Shown: piece by piece, positions 26,065 to 33,770 of the stretch
How positions within the stretch are numbered: the stretch's first letter is position 1
Layout of the letters: every line of letters begins with the position of its first letter
Source: Acidobacteriota bacterium
Lineage (GTDB): Bacteria > Acidobacteriota > Thermoanaerobaculia > Multivoradales > Multivoraceae
Length of the DNA: 64,000 nucleotides
Reading direction: 5' to 3'
Assembly: GCA_029263415.1 (NCBI GenBank)
Contig: JAJCXN010000015.1
Location: forward strand, 308,282 to 372,281
Position numbers and translations under genes: made by a program
Notes under the pieces: generated by a model
The model's database searches: none
What the model saw: the letters and a program-made list of their open reading frames with translations, nothing else
Told to the model about the DNA's origin: nothing

Positions 26065-26122
26065 GCCTCCGCTTCCCAGGGGCGCTGTTTACAAACCCGG
26101 AGATTCGCACGGAACCGGTGGA

Positions 26123-26151
26123 CCAAGTGCGGTATCTTTGGCCGCACTTGG
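26123..26151. terminator. 10-bp perfect hairpin between mlaD and ugd
   Basis: CCAAGTGCGG (26123-26132), nine-base loop, CCGCACTTGG (26142-26151). It lies 59 bases after the mlaD stop, in a 226-base gap before ugd. No T run follows, so it may be a factor-assisted terminator or an operator of the UDP-sugar genes. Confidence 0.5.
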
Positions 26152-26290
26152 CCGCTCGTTCTCGGTTGCTCCTTTGGGCACCGCTCCTGAGAGGCTCCGA
26201 CCTCCCGGCCGCCCTTAGTTGGTGCGACCACGGCCACTCGGTCCAACACCAAGCGGCCCCCCATGAACATGCTTCCATTTGAGGAGTGCC

Positions 26291-27628
26291 ATGAAGATCT
26301 GCGTCATCGGCAGCGGCTACGTCGGCCTCGTGACCGGCGCCTGTCTGGCCGACTTCGGTATCGAAGTCACCAATGTCGACAAGGACCCAAAAAAAATTGA
26401 GACGCTGCTCGCGGGCGACATTCCGATCTACGAACCGGGTCTCAAAACGCTGGTACGCAAGAATCGTGAGAACGGTCGCCTACAGTTCACCACGGACTTG
26501 AATGCGGCCCTCAGCGATGCCCAAGCCGTCTTCATCGCAGTCGGAACCCCCCCGCGCGACGATGGCTCTTCAGATCTCCGCTTCGTGCGCGAAGTCGCCC
26601 ACTCCATTGCCGAGAACCTCAACGACTTCAAAGTGATCATCACCAAGAGCACTGTGCCGGTGGGCACCGGAGCGATGATCACAGACATCATCCGATCTGA
26701 AGCTGGCGAAGACGCCGACTTTGCGGTGGTTTCAAACCCGGAGTTCCTGCGCGAAGGTTCAGCCATTGAAGATTTCTTGAAGCCCGACCGACTGGTCTTC
26801 GGCTCAGAAGACGAGCGCGCGACAAAGGTCATGCTCGATATCTACTCGCCCCTACGCGTCGCCGACGTACCGTTTGTCGTCACTAACGTCGAGACATCGG
26901 AAATGATCAAGTACGCCTCCAACAGCTTTCTGGCCACCAAAATCTCATTCATCAACGAAGTGGCTGAGCTGTGCGAGAAGGTCGGAGCCGACGTCGAAGT
27001 GGTTGCTAAGGGCATGGGTCTCGATAGCCGCATCGGCGCGCAGTTTCTCCACCCTGGCCCAGGCTTCGGTGGATCGTGTTTCCCCAAAGACACCCAAGCT
27101 CTTGGGCACCTGGCGCGCGAGAACGACATGCGCTTGGAGATCGTCGACTCTGTGATGTCGGTGAATGACCGCATCAAGCGGCGCATGGTCGAGAAGATCA
27201 AAGGTGCCGTGGGCCACCTTGAGGGCAAGACCATCGGCATCTTGGGGCTCGCCTTTAAGCCTGAGACCGATGACATGCGCGATTCCCCTTCGCTTCCCAT
27301 CGTCCATGGCCTGGTCGCGGAAGGCGCCATCGTTCGCGCGTACGATCCAGCCGCCATGGAGGTTGCCAAGCCCATGCTGCCACCGATCACCTACTGCGCG
27401 GATGCCTATGAATGCGCCGCAAACGCGGACGCATTGGTGATCGTGACCGAATGGAATGAGTTCCGGAAACTCGAACTCGCCAAGGTCAAGAGTGCCATGA
27501 ACGAACCCCTGTTGATCGACCTGCGCAACGTCTACGGCCCTGAGGCGATGGCGTCTACAGGCTTCAAGTACACCTCCGTGGGTCGACCGCAACGCGACCG
27601 TGAACAGCAGTCTGGAGACCAGCCTTGA
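26291..27628 (+). CDS. ugd: UDP-glucose 6-dehydrogenase
   Basis: Oxidises UDP-glucose to UDP-glucuronate with two NAD+. The Rossmann start is [23 protein letters not shown]. The catalytic Cys lies in [17 protein letters not shown], with family segments [20 protein letters not shown] and [20 protein letters not shown]. The ATG at 26291 is used because GAGGAG lies four bases upstream; 445 residues. The TTG at 26279 is in frame but lacks support. Its stop overlaps the TTG start of UDP-xylose synthase, which uses its product. Confidence 0.96.
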   Translation: MKICVIGSGYVGLVTGACLADFGIEVTNVDKDPKKIETLLAGDIPIYEPGLKTLVRKNRENGRLQFTTDLNAALSDAQAVFIAVGTPPRDDGSSDLRFVREVAHSIAENLNDFKVIITKSTVPVGTGAMITDIIRSEAGEDADFAVVSNPEFLREGSAIEDFLKPDRLVFGSEDERATKVMLDIYSPLRVADVPFVVTNVETSEMIKYASNSFLATKISFINEVAELCEKVGADVEVVAKGMGLDSRIGAQFLHPGPGFGGSCFPKDTQALGHLARENDMRLEIVDSVMSVNDRIKRRMVEKIKGAVGHLEGKTIGILGLAFKPETDDMRDSPSLPIVHGLVAEGAIVRAYDPAAMEVAKPMLPPITYCADAYECAANADALVIVTEWNEFRKLELAKVKSAMNEPLLIDLRNVYGPEAMASTGFKYTSVGRPQRDREQQSGDQP

Positions 27629-28578
27629 CCATCACACGCACCCTCGTCACCGGTGGGGCCGGCTTCTTGGGATCTCACCTTTGCGAGCGCCTGCTCAGCG
27701 AGGGCCACCACGTTGTATGCCTGGACAACTTCCTCACGGGTCATCGACGCAACGTCGCCCACCTGATGAACGAAGAGGCCTTCACCTTCGTTGAGCACGA
27801 CATCACCAAGCCCTTCTTCACCGATAGTCCGATCGACAACATTTTGCACTTCGCGTCGCCGGCTTCTCCGATCGACTATTTGGAATTGCCCATTCAGACT
27901 CTTAAGGTCGGCTCTTTGGGCACCCACAACGCCCTCGGCCTCGCGCACAAGCACTCAGCACGACTGGTTCTCGCATCGACCTCAGAGGTCTACGGCGACC
28001 CGCTGATCCACCCGCAGCCGGAGACCTATTGGGGCAACGTTAACCCGGTGGGGCCACGCGGGGTTTATGACGAAGCCAAGCGCTTCGCCGAGGCGATGGT
28101 CATGGCCTACCACCGATACCACGGTGTGGAGACACGCATCGTGCGGATCTTCAATACCTACGGTCCTCGTATGCGTCGCAAAGACGGTCGAGTGGTGCCG
28201 AACTTCATCCAACAAGCCCTGCGGGGCGAGCCGCTCACCGTCTATGGAGATGGCAGCCAAACACGCTCGTTTTGCTTCGTCACCGATCTCGTCGACGGCA
28301 TCTATCGATTGTTGATGAGCAACGAAACGGATCCGGTCAACATCGGTAATCCGCGCGAAATGACTATTCTTCAGTTCGCCGAAGAGATCATCAGACTGAC
28401 CGACAGCGCCAGCACCATCGAGTTTCTCGATCTACCGGTCGACGACCCGAAAACCCGCCAGCCCGACATCACCCGAGCCACTGAGATTCTCGGTTGGGCA
28501 CCGCAGGTCGAACTGGAAGAGGGGCTCACCCGCGCCCTCAACTACTTTCGTCAACTCGACGTGAGCGAAGGTTCTTAA
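27625..28578 (+). CDS. UDP-glucuronate decarboxylase (UDP-xylose synthase)
   Basis: SDR-family enzyme that turns UDP-glucuronate into UDP-xylose. It starts with TTG in a TTGA overlap with ugd. NAD site [21 protein letters not shown] hallmarks: [14 protein letters not shown](K/E)P segment [25 protein letters not shown], the YxxxK pair in [19 protein letters not shown], and [20 protein letters not shown]. 317 residues. Together with ugd it supplies pentose or uronate sugars for envelope polysaccharide. Confidence 0.94.
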   Translation: MTITRTLVTGGAGFLGSHLCERLLSEGHHVVCLDNFLTGHRRNVAHLMNEEAFTFVEHDITKPFFTDSPIDNILHFASPASPIDYLELPIQTLKVGSLGTHNALGLAHKHSARLVLASTSEVYGDPLIHPQPETYWGNVNPVGPRGVYDEAKRFAEAMVMAYHRYHGVETRIVRIFNTYGPRMRRKDGRVVPNFIQQALRGEPLTVYGDGSQTRSFCFVTDLVDGIYRLLMSNETDPVNIGNPREMTILQFAEEIIRLTDSASTIEFLDLPVDDPKTRQPDITRATEILGWAPQVELEEGLTRALNYFRQLDVSEGS

Positions 28579-28579
28579 G

Positions 28580-28873
28580 GTGCCACTGCTGCACTGCACC
28601 CGCTGCGGCCTAGAGAGGGACTCTCTCGACAAAGCACCCTTGCCTGCTGAAGATGGAGTCCTGGTTCTCACTTTAGTCTGCGCCGAATGTTGGGGCGAAT
28701 GGCGTGAAGAGGAGGTGCGAATTATCAATGAACTCAGACTGAACTTCATCGACCCCGAAGCTCAAAAGACGCTTCGAGATCGTATGTTCGGCTACCTCAA
28801 TCTCAAGAGCGACGACGAGAGCGTCTCCCCCACTGATGAACCCTTGTGCGATCGCACGGAGAGTTCGGTCTAG
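28580..28873 (+). CDS. YggX-like Fe(2+)-trafficking protein, Cys-rich variant
   Basis: 97 residues, GTG start two bases after the previous stop. The central helix CWGEWREEEVRIINELRLN aligns with the YggX segment AWAQWQHKQTMLINEKKLN, and the next stretch DPEAQKTLRDRMFGYL matches its end. YggX protects Fe-S clusters from oxidation. Here the N-terminus reads LHCTRCGLERDSLDKAPL, with a second pair CAEC, so four Cys could bind a metal; E. coli YggX lacks them. An acidic Ser-rich tail follows. The fold assignment is by motif comparison from memory. Confidence 0.75.
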   Translation: MPLLHCTRCGLERDSLDKAPLPAEDGVLVLTLVCAECWGEWREEEVRIINELRLNFIDPEAQKTLRDRMFGYLNLKSDDESVSPTDEPLCDRTESSV

Positions 28874-28900
28874 CGTTGCTGAACTTCAGCACCAATCCGT

Positions 28901-29680
28901 ATGAGTGAACACCCCGACGAATCTCATTCGTCCGCCGTCACTCCCAGTGAAGGCAAGCGAGTCCGCAAGGCAGGGCTCATCCGAGCCGCCTTCATAGGCC
29001 TTGTAGTCATCGCGGGCATTTTGGCCTTGCGGCACCCTGCGGTCCAGGAGAACCTCAACGAAGAGCAGGTGATCGCGTTCCTCGAGAGTTTCAGGAACCA
29101 CCCGCTCGGCGTTCCGATCTTGATCCTCGGCTTCGTCACTCTCGCCTGCCTGGGAACCCCCGTCACCTTCTTGATGTTGACCACGGGAGCGGTCTACGGA
29201 GCGTTTCCTGGCGCGCTCTACGCAATAGCGAGCACGGTCATCAGCGGCGTTTTGACCTTTGTCTTGGCCAAGATGATTGGCGAAGACCTCAACATCGATC
29301 GCTTCGGCACCAAGCTCGGCCCAATGCGCAAGAAGATCGAGCGCCAGCTCAATCGGCACGGCTTCTGGAACCTGGTCTCGTTTCGATTCCTGCCGATCCC
29401 TTACGCAATCGCCAACACGCTACTTGCGCTGACCGGAGTCAGGCTCTCGATGTTCACGCTCTCAACCGCACTAGCCGTGGTGCCAACAAGCCTGGCGTGG
29501 ACCTACTTCGCTCAGTCAATCGTGGGCGCAACTGAAGCCAGCCGGTCGGTCGCGATCCGAAACATCGCGGTGGCTCTAGTAGCTCTATTGGCTCTATCGC
29601 TCGTACCCGAAGTGATCCGACGGATCAAGCGACGACGACGATTAGAAGCCCTAGTGACCGAGAGACGCGCCCGCGACTAA
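28901..29680 (+). CDS. TVP38/TMEM64 (SNARE-associated, VTT) family membrane protein
   Basis: Integral membrane protein, 259 residues, with about five hydrophobic segments. The VTT-domain core is ACLGTPVTFLMLTTGAVYGAFPGALYAIAST, followed by ERQLNRHGFWNLVSFRFLPIPYAIANTLLALTG; the F-x3-R-x-x-P pattern is characteristic. The family is related to DedA and linked to membrane lipid handling. The N-terminus is short and polar and the C-terminus very basic (RRIKRRRRLEAL). It closes the plus-strand UDP-sugar run. Confidence 0.85.
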   Translation: MSEHPDESHSSAVTPSEGKRVRKAGLIRAAFIGLVVIAGILALRHPAVQENLNEEQVIAFLESFRNHPLGVPILILGFVTLACLGTPVTFLMLTTGAVYGAFPGALYAIASTVISGVLTFVLAKMIGEDLNIDRFGTKLGPMRKKIERQLNRHGFWNLVSFRFLPIPYAIANTLLALTGVRLSMFTLSTALAVVPTSLAWTYFAQSIVGATEASRSVAIRNIAVALVALLALSLVPEVIRRIKRRRRLEALVTERRARD

Positions 29681-29701
29681 CCGCAATTGGAAGAACCGAC
29701 C

Positions 29702-30805
29702 CTAGACGTCGAGGATCCTCTTCACATCATCGACGTCTAGCAGGATCATCCCATCGGTCGCGTGGTCTTGCGGGGCGAACTCCATCTCTTTGAGTAAGCG
29801 CCGGCAGATCTCCTGCAGGGCGCGTGCTCCCAACCGCTTTCTGGCAGCAGCACGGTGGGCTAGCTCGCCGAGCGCCGCCGGTGAGACCACCAATTGGTAG
29901 CCCATCTGCTCGAAGTATCGGCACGCACGGTGGTAAGGGGAATCGTCGTTCCCTAACAGAATGGAGACCAGTTCTTGCTCAATCAGTTCGTCCATCAAGG
30001 TGACTGATTCGAAGCGCGACAGAAACTGTGGCGACATCCCGTACTCGAAGAGATCCTCGCTGCGCAGCCAATCTGCCAGGACAAACGGATGCTCTTCCGC
30101 CACCTCACCATCGACCACCTTGGTGATCGGCTTGAGTGAACCGCGGTCAGCACCGATGGTGACGCGATCATAGACGGCGTCATAGAGCCCTTCGAAGGCC
30201 CCAGCCGCAACAAACAAGAGCCCGCGCGAATCAACGCGGATTTCTTCTCCGCCGAGCCAGCTGGGCAGCACCATGGGAATCGACTCGTTCTCCGCGAGGG
30301 TCAGCAAAGCTTCTTGGGCTCGGACTCCGGCCAAGTGGACGTCAGTACCGATCACACTGCGAATCTTGTCGACCTCGTCGACGAACACGATGCCGTTGCA
30401 CGCGCGATCGAGCAAGACGTCTTGGTCGGCACCTTGGTCCTGCTCACGGGCAGCTTCGAGCAAGCCGTGCAACACCGCCTCTCCTGGCCGCCCCTCTTCG
30501 CCGGCGCGCCCCAAAACGTTGGCGTGAATGCGGAGCAACGGCACCGGCGCGCTGGTGTGCTCACGCAAGAACCACTCGGCCGCGCGCATCAAGGTGGTCT
30601 TGCCGGAGCCTGAAGAGCCAATCAGCAGCAGGTTGCCCGATGGCTGGCGCACGAGACGCTTACACAGTGCAATCGCCAGGTCGCGGACAGCGGCCCGCTG
30701 TCCGACGACCTTCCGAGCGAGCAGGTCGGCGATCTGTGACGGCGTCAGCGCTGAGCGCGCCGCCGGAGTGTCCTTGGAGATGCCATCGGGAGAGTTGTTG
30801 TTCAT
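29702..30805 (-). CDS. ClpX/HslU-like AAA+ ATPase without zinc-binding domain
   Basis: AAA+ protein, 367 residues from the ATG at 30805 (MNNNSPDG); an ATG at 30949 is open but adds an unlikely leader. Walker A LLLIGSSGSGKTTLMRAAE, Walker B GIVFVDEVDKIRSVIG, an arginine-finger region SPQFLSRFESVTLMDEL, and sensor-2 KRLGARALQEICRRLL, all in ClpX order. The four-Cys N-terminal domain of ClpX is missing, and about 100 residues between the Walker B and arginine-finger regions are unlike ClpX. No protease gene adjoins it. It could be an unfoldase, a remodeller or a MoxR-like chaperone; the substrate is unknown. Confidence 0.78.
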   Translation of the reverse strand: MNNNSPDGISKDTPAARSALTPSQIADLLARKVVGQRAAVRDLAIALCKRLVRQPSGNLLLIGSSGSGKTTLMRAAEWFLREHTSAPVPLLRIHANVLGRAGEEGRPGEAVLHGLLEAAREQDQGADQDVLLDRACNGIVFVDEVDKIRSVIGTDVHLAGVRAQEALLTLAENESIPMVLPSWLGGEEIRVDSRGLLFVAAGAFEGLYDAVYDRVTIGADRGSLKPITKVVDGEVAEEHPFVLADWLRSEDLFEYGMSPQFLSRFESVTLMDELIEQELVSILLGNDDSPYHRACRYFEQMGYQLVVSPAALGELAHRAAARKRLGARALQEICRRLLKEMEFAPQDHATDGMILLDVDDVKRILDV

Positions 30806-30914
30806 ACAGAGTCCATTGTACGGACGTAGAATAGTTACGGGGCGCTTCACAGTCTGATCGGACTGCGCAAAACCGCACCGCAAGCCCTTTGGAAACACTC
30901 GCTGGAACACACAG

Positions 30915-31916
30915 ATGAAGCCACTTGTCTTTTTGAGAGCACTCGCCATCGTCGGCCTTGTTACCAGCCTATGCCCGCTGCTGCCGACGAACGCATTGCA
31001 GCAGGCGGACCTGACTCAAGTCCAGAGCGCTCTCGATCAGGGCAACGGCGACACTGCGCTCGCACTTCTCGAACCGATTCTCAAGAAGTCCTCGAAGGAT
31101 CCAGATGCGCTTCTCGCGCGGAGCACAGCGCATTTTCTTCGCGACGATCTCGAAGCAGGCGCTCGCGACCTCGAACGGGCGCTGAAGCTCGACTCGACGT
31201 TGCGCCAGGGCTGGCTCAACCTTGGTGCGCTCCGCCTCTCAGAAGGCGACGGCGAGGCCGCTCTCGACGCCTTCTTCAAGGCGCGCGAACTGGATCCCAC
31301 CGCCACCGAAAACGCCCTCAATATCGGCGCTGTGCAGTTGCTCTTAGGCCGCGTCGACAAAGCCCGGCAGGAGTTCGGCAGTTATCTCTTGACTGTTGGC
31401 AACACGGCTGAGGCCAACGCACTGATCGCCAAGAACTACGCACTGGCAAATGTCCTCGCCGACGCAACCGACCATGCCGAAGCGGCCATCGTCGCCGACG
31501 AGCGCCAGCGTGTTGCGATGCGCACTGATCCAGCATTCTCGCTGGCGCTGGACCACCCGCCGTTTCAGGCACTCTTGGCTCGTGACCAGTTCAACCCACC
31601 GACCGGCAGTCTCACCACCACTCACACTCTCGAAACACCCTACGAGACCAATCTCATCGCGGGCGCGCTGATCGATGCTCTCAACACGCTCAGAATCCCC
31701 TTCGATCCAAGGGTCGAGGCGACCCACCAGTGGGCACTGATCTGGGCCGACCAGCTGCGTATCAAGGTGGCGCCCGCGACGGCCGCTACAACCTTGATCA
31801 CCATCGTGGCTCCACCTCGCTCGCACACGCGCGCTTCCTGGCAATCGTTGCAGGACCGACTGTTCAATCAAGTCGCCTATGAACTAGCGCCAAAGATTCC
31901 GCAGGTTCGTCGGTAG
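30915..31916 (+). CDS. Secreted TPR-repeat protein
   Basis: 333 residues. N-terminal signal peptide (LVFLRALAIVGLVTSLCPLLPTNAL), then three or four TPR-like units between about 30 and 170 (DQGNGDTALALLEPILKKS, DLEAGARDLERALKLD, GDGEAALDAFFKARELDP, GRVDKARQEFGSYLL). The C-terminal half has no family I recognise. The Cys in SLCPLL is not a convincing lipobox, so it is probably periplasmic. It is divergent from the ClpX-like gene and converges with the GWxTD gene. Confidence 0.75.
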   Translation: MKPLVFLRALAIVGLVTSLCPLLPTNALQQADLTQVQSALDQGNGDTALALLEPILKKSSKDPDALLARSTAHFLRDDLEAGARDLERALKLDSTLRQGWLNLGALRLSEGDGEAALDAFFKARELDPTATENALNIGAVQLLLGRVDKARQEFGSYLLTVGNTAEANALIAKNYALANVLADATDHAEAAIVADERQRVAMRTDPAFSLALDHPPFQALLARDQFNPPTGSLTTTHTLETPYETNLIAGALIDALNTLRIPFDPRVEATHQWALIWADQLRIKVAPATAATTLITIVAPPRSHTRASWQSLQDRLFNQVAYELAPKIPQVRR

Positions 31917-31963
31917 CCTCTAGGAGCTGCCGTTCAGACGACGACTCGCTTTCTGCGCAAGCG

Positions 31964-32560
31964 CTAGCGGTACGGTCGAATCGACCGACGCAGTGGATCC
32001 CTGCGTCGCCGCTCAATCGGATCTAGCCGGTCGCCCTTGCGGAACATGCGCGTGAGATCCCCATACTTGACGAAGCGATAGGTCTTTGCTGGTTTCTTGC
32101 CATCCAAGCCTTCGCCTGTGGCCTTGCGGTCGTAGGTCCACATGAGGACATCCGGGTCATCTACGTTGCGCAGCTCCTCCATCTCTTCTTTGGTCGGTGG
32201 ACCGTAGAGGATGAAGATCTTGCCGCGGTCGGTCCGGCGTCCGGCAACCCCCGCTTCGGTGAAGACCCGGTCGGCTTCTGCTGCGCGCTCGTCGAAGATC
32301 CCTTGAATCAACTGATGCTCTGGATTCGCCCAGAATCTCTGGATGAACTGCTGTGCCTCGGCGTCGGTGCGGAGAAAGAGAAACTCGTCACGCTCCTGTT
32401 TTGACGCGATTTGCCCCACGGCACCAACCATCCACTGCGCGTACCGGGGTCCAAGCAGAGGGTTCATGTCGTCGACTTGCGACGACTCCTGCGCTTGGAC
32501 AGACGACGCGAGCAGCACGACGGCCACGCAAGTACTGAGTACCTTCACAGTCGGCCTCAC
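31964..32560 (-). CDS. GWxTD-domain protein, short form
   Basis: Exported protein of the GWxTD family, frequent in Acidobacteriota and Bacteroidota; function unknown. Core: GAVGQIASKQERDEFLFLRTDAEAQQFIQRFW, then AGRRTDRGKIFILYGPPTKEEMEEL, and later WTYDRK. The family-naming GWxTD reads GRRTD here, so the Trp is lost. The open frame reaches an ATG at 32626 inside folE, but the GTG at 32560 is a better start because it places a signal peptide (VLSTCVAVVLLASSVQAQ) at the N-terminus; 198 residues. The very basic end (RRRRDPLRRSIRPYR) is unusual. Confidence 0.82.
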   Translation of the reverse strand: MRPTVKVLSTCVAVVLLASSVQAQESSQVDDMNPLLGPRYAQWMVGAVGQIASKQERDEFLFLRTDAEAQQFIQRFWANPEHQLIQGIFDERAAEADRVFTEAGVAGRRTDRGKIFILYGPPTKEEMEELRNVDDPDVLMWTYDRKATGEGLDGKKPAKTYRFVKYGDLTRMFRKGDRLDPIERRRRDPLRRSIRPYR

Positions 32561-32576
32561 TAGTCCAAACAACCTC

Positions 32577-33164
32577 CTAGGTCTTCCGCAGCAAGTCAAG
32601 AAACTCTTCACGAATCGGTCGTTCATGGAAGATGCCGCGGATCGCTGACGTGATCGTCATTGCGCCAGACTTCTTCACTCCGCGCATCTCGACACAGAGG
32701 TGCCGCGCCTGGATGACCACCATGGCTCCTTGCGGCTCGAGTTCTTCAACCATGAAGCGCACCACTTGCTCAGTCAAGCGTTCCTGAAGCTGAGGACGCT
32801 TGGCATAAAACTCGAGAATGCGCGGCAGCTTGGACAGCCCAACGATGCGCTCGCTCGGCACATAGGCAATGTGCGCGTGTCCGTAGAACGGCACCAGGTG
32901 GTGCGAGCACATCGAGTAGAACGGGATATCTCGCTCCATCACCATGGTCTCGTAGTTCTCGTCATTGGGAAAAGTGGTGACCTTCGGTCGCGCACCTTCG
33001 TCGAGACCCGCAAACATCTCGAGATACATCTTCGAGACCCGACGGTCGGTTTCTCGCAAGTTGGGGTCCTCGAGGTCAAGACCAAGCTCGGTGAGCAATC
33101 CACGCACGTGAACCGACATGCGATCGACGCGCGGATCTTGCTCTTGGTCCTTACTATCGGCCAT
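32577..33164 (-). CDS. folE: GTP cyclohydrolase I
   Basis: Converts GTP to 7,8-dihydroneopterin triphosphate, the entry to folate and queuosine. Zinc and active-site motifs: MCSHHLVPFYGHAHIAYVP, IVGLSKLPRILEFYAKRPQLQERLT, and the second Cys in QARHLCVEMRGVKK. 195 residues, usual length; N-terminal segment VRGLLTELGLDLEDPNLRET fits the family. It lies about 100 bases downstream of a PTPS-family gene that uses its product. Confidence 0.95.
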   Translation of the reverse strand: MADSKDQEQDPRVDRMSVHVRGLLTELGLDLEDPNLRETDRRVSKMYLEMFAGLDEGARPKVTTFPNDENYETMVMERDIPFYSMCSHHLVPFYGHAHIAYVPSERIVGLSKLPRILEFYAKRPQLQERLTEQVVRFMVEELEPQGAMVVIQARHLCVEMRGVKKSGAMTITSAIRGIFHERPIREEFLDLLRKT

Positions 33165-33266
33165 CTCTATCCCTCCTACCCTTCACTGACATTCGATTCT
33201 GCGGAACTACAACTCAAGACAGCCTTACCGACTAGAGCACCAGTTGCGGAAGCCCAGGCTTAAAGC

Positions 33267-33770
33267 CTACGGCAATGCGGCGCAATAGCTCGCGCCCTGA
33301 CCGCTGGTCTCGTCAATCGACACGCGCACACGCTCTACACTGGTTTCAGTCCAGCAGTCCGCGCCCGCAAGCATCTTCCAAAACAACTCAGCCAGTGCTT
33401 CTACTGTGATGTTCGTCACCGCCAACAATTCGGTTTCCTCTACCGGCACCCGGTAGCGCCGCTCGGCATACTCGATCTCCAGCGATCCGTCTTGTTCGGC
33501 AATTCGCAGATAGGGCGCTCGATCGGCCATCAAGATTTTCTCATCCCATCGCGCACAGAGTTCTCGGATCACTGTCTTGATTGCGGCGAAGTCGGCTAGA
33601 AAGCCAAGCGCGTTGAGCTTTGGACCCCACAGTTCGACGCGCACCCGGTAGTTGTGTCCGTGCAGCCCTTCGGCTCGACTCGGGCCGAATACGGTGAAGT
33701 GTGCAGACGAGAACTTGAAGTCCTCTTTCGCCAGCTCGGCACCGAACTCATGACCTGTTCCCACGCTCAC
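33267..33770 (-). CDS. 6-pyruvoyltetrahydropterin synthase family, PTPS-III-type motif
   Basis: 167 residues, GTG start in a GTGA overlap with the upstream gene. Zinc ligands: FKFSSAHF and LHGHNYRV. QueD has Cys four residues before HGH; here that position is Ala, and no Cys occurs near it. Instead Glu stands three residues before HGH (AEGLHGHN), the ExxHGH pattern of PTPS-III. PTPS-III enzymes make 6-hydroxymethyldihydropterin from the FolE product and replace FolB in folate synthesis. The neighbouring folE supports this. The catalytic assignment rests on this motif; a queuosine role is the alternative. Confidence 0.8.
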   Translation of the reverse strand: MSVGTGHEFGAELAKEDFKFSSAHFTVFGPSRAEGLHGHNYRVRVELWGPKLNALGFLADFAAIKTVIRELCARWDEKILMADRAPYLRIAEQDGSLEIEYAERRYRVPVEETELLAVTNITVEALAELFWKMLAGADCWTETSVERVRVSIDETSGQGASYCAALP

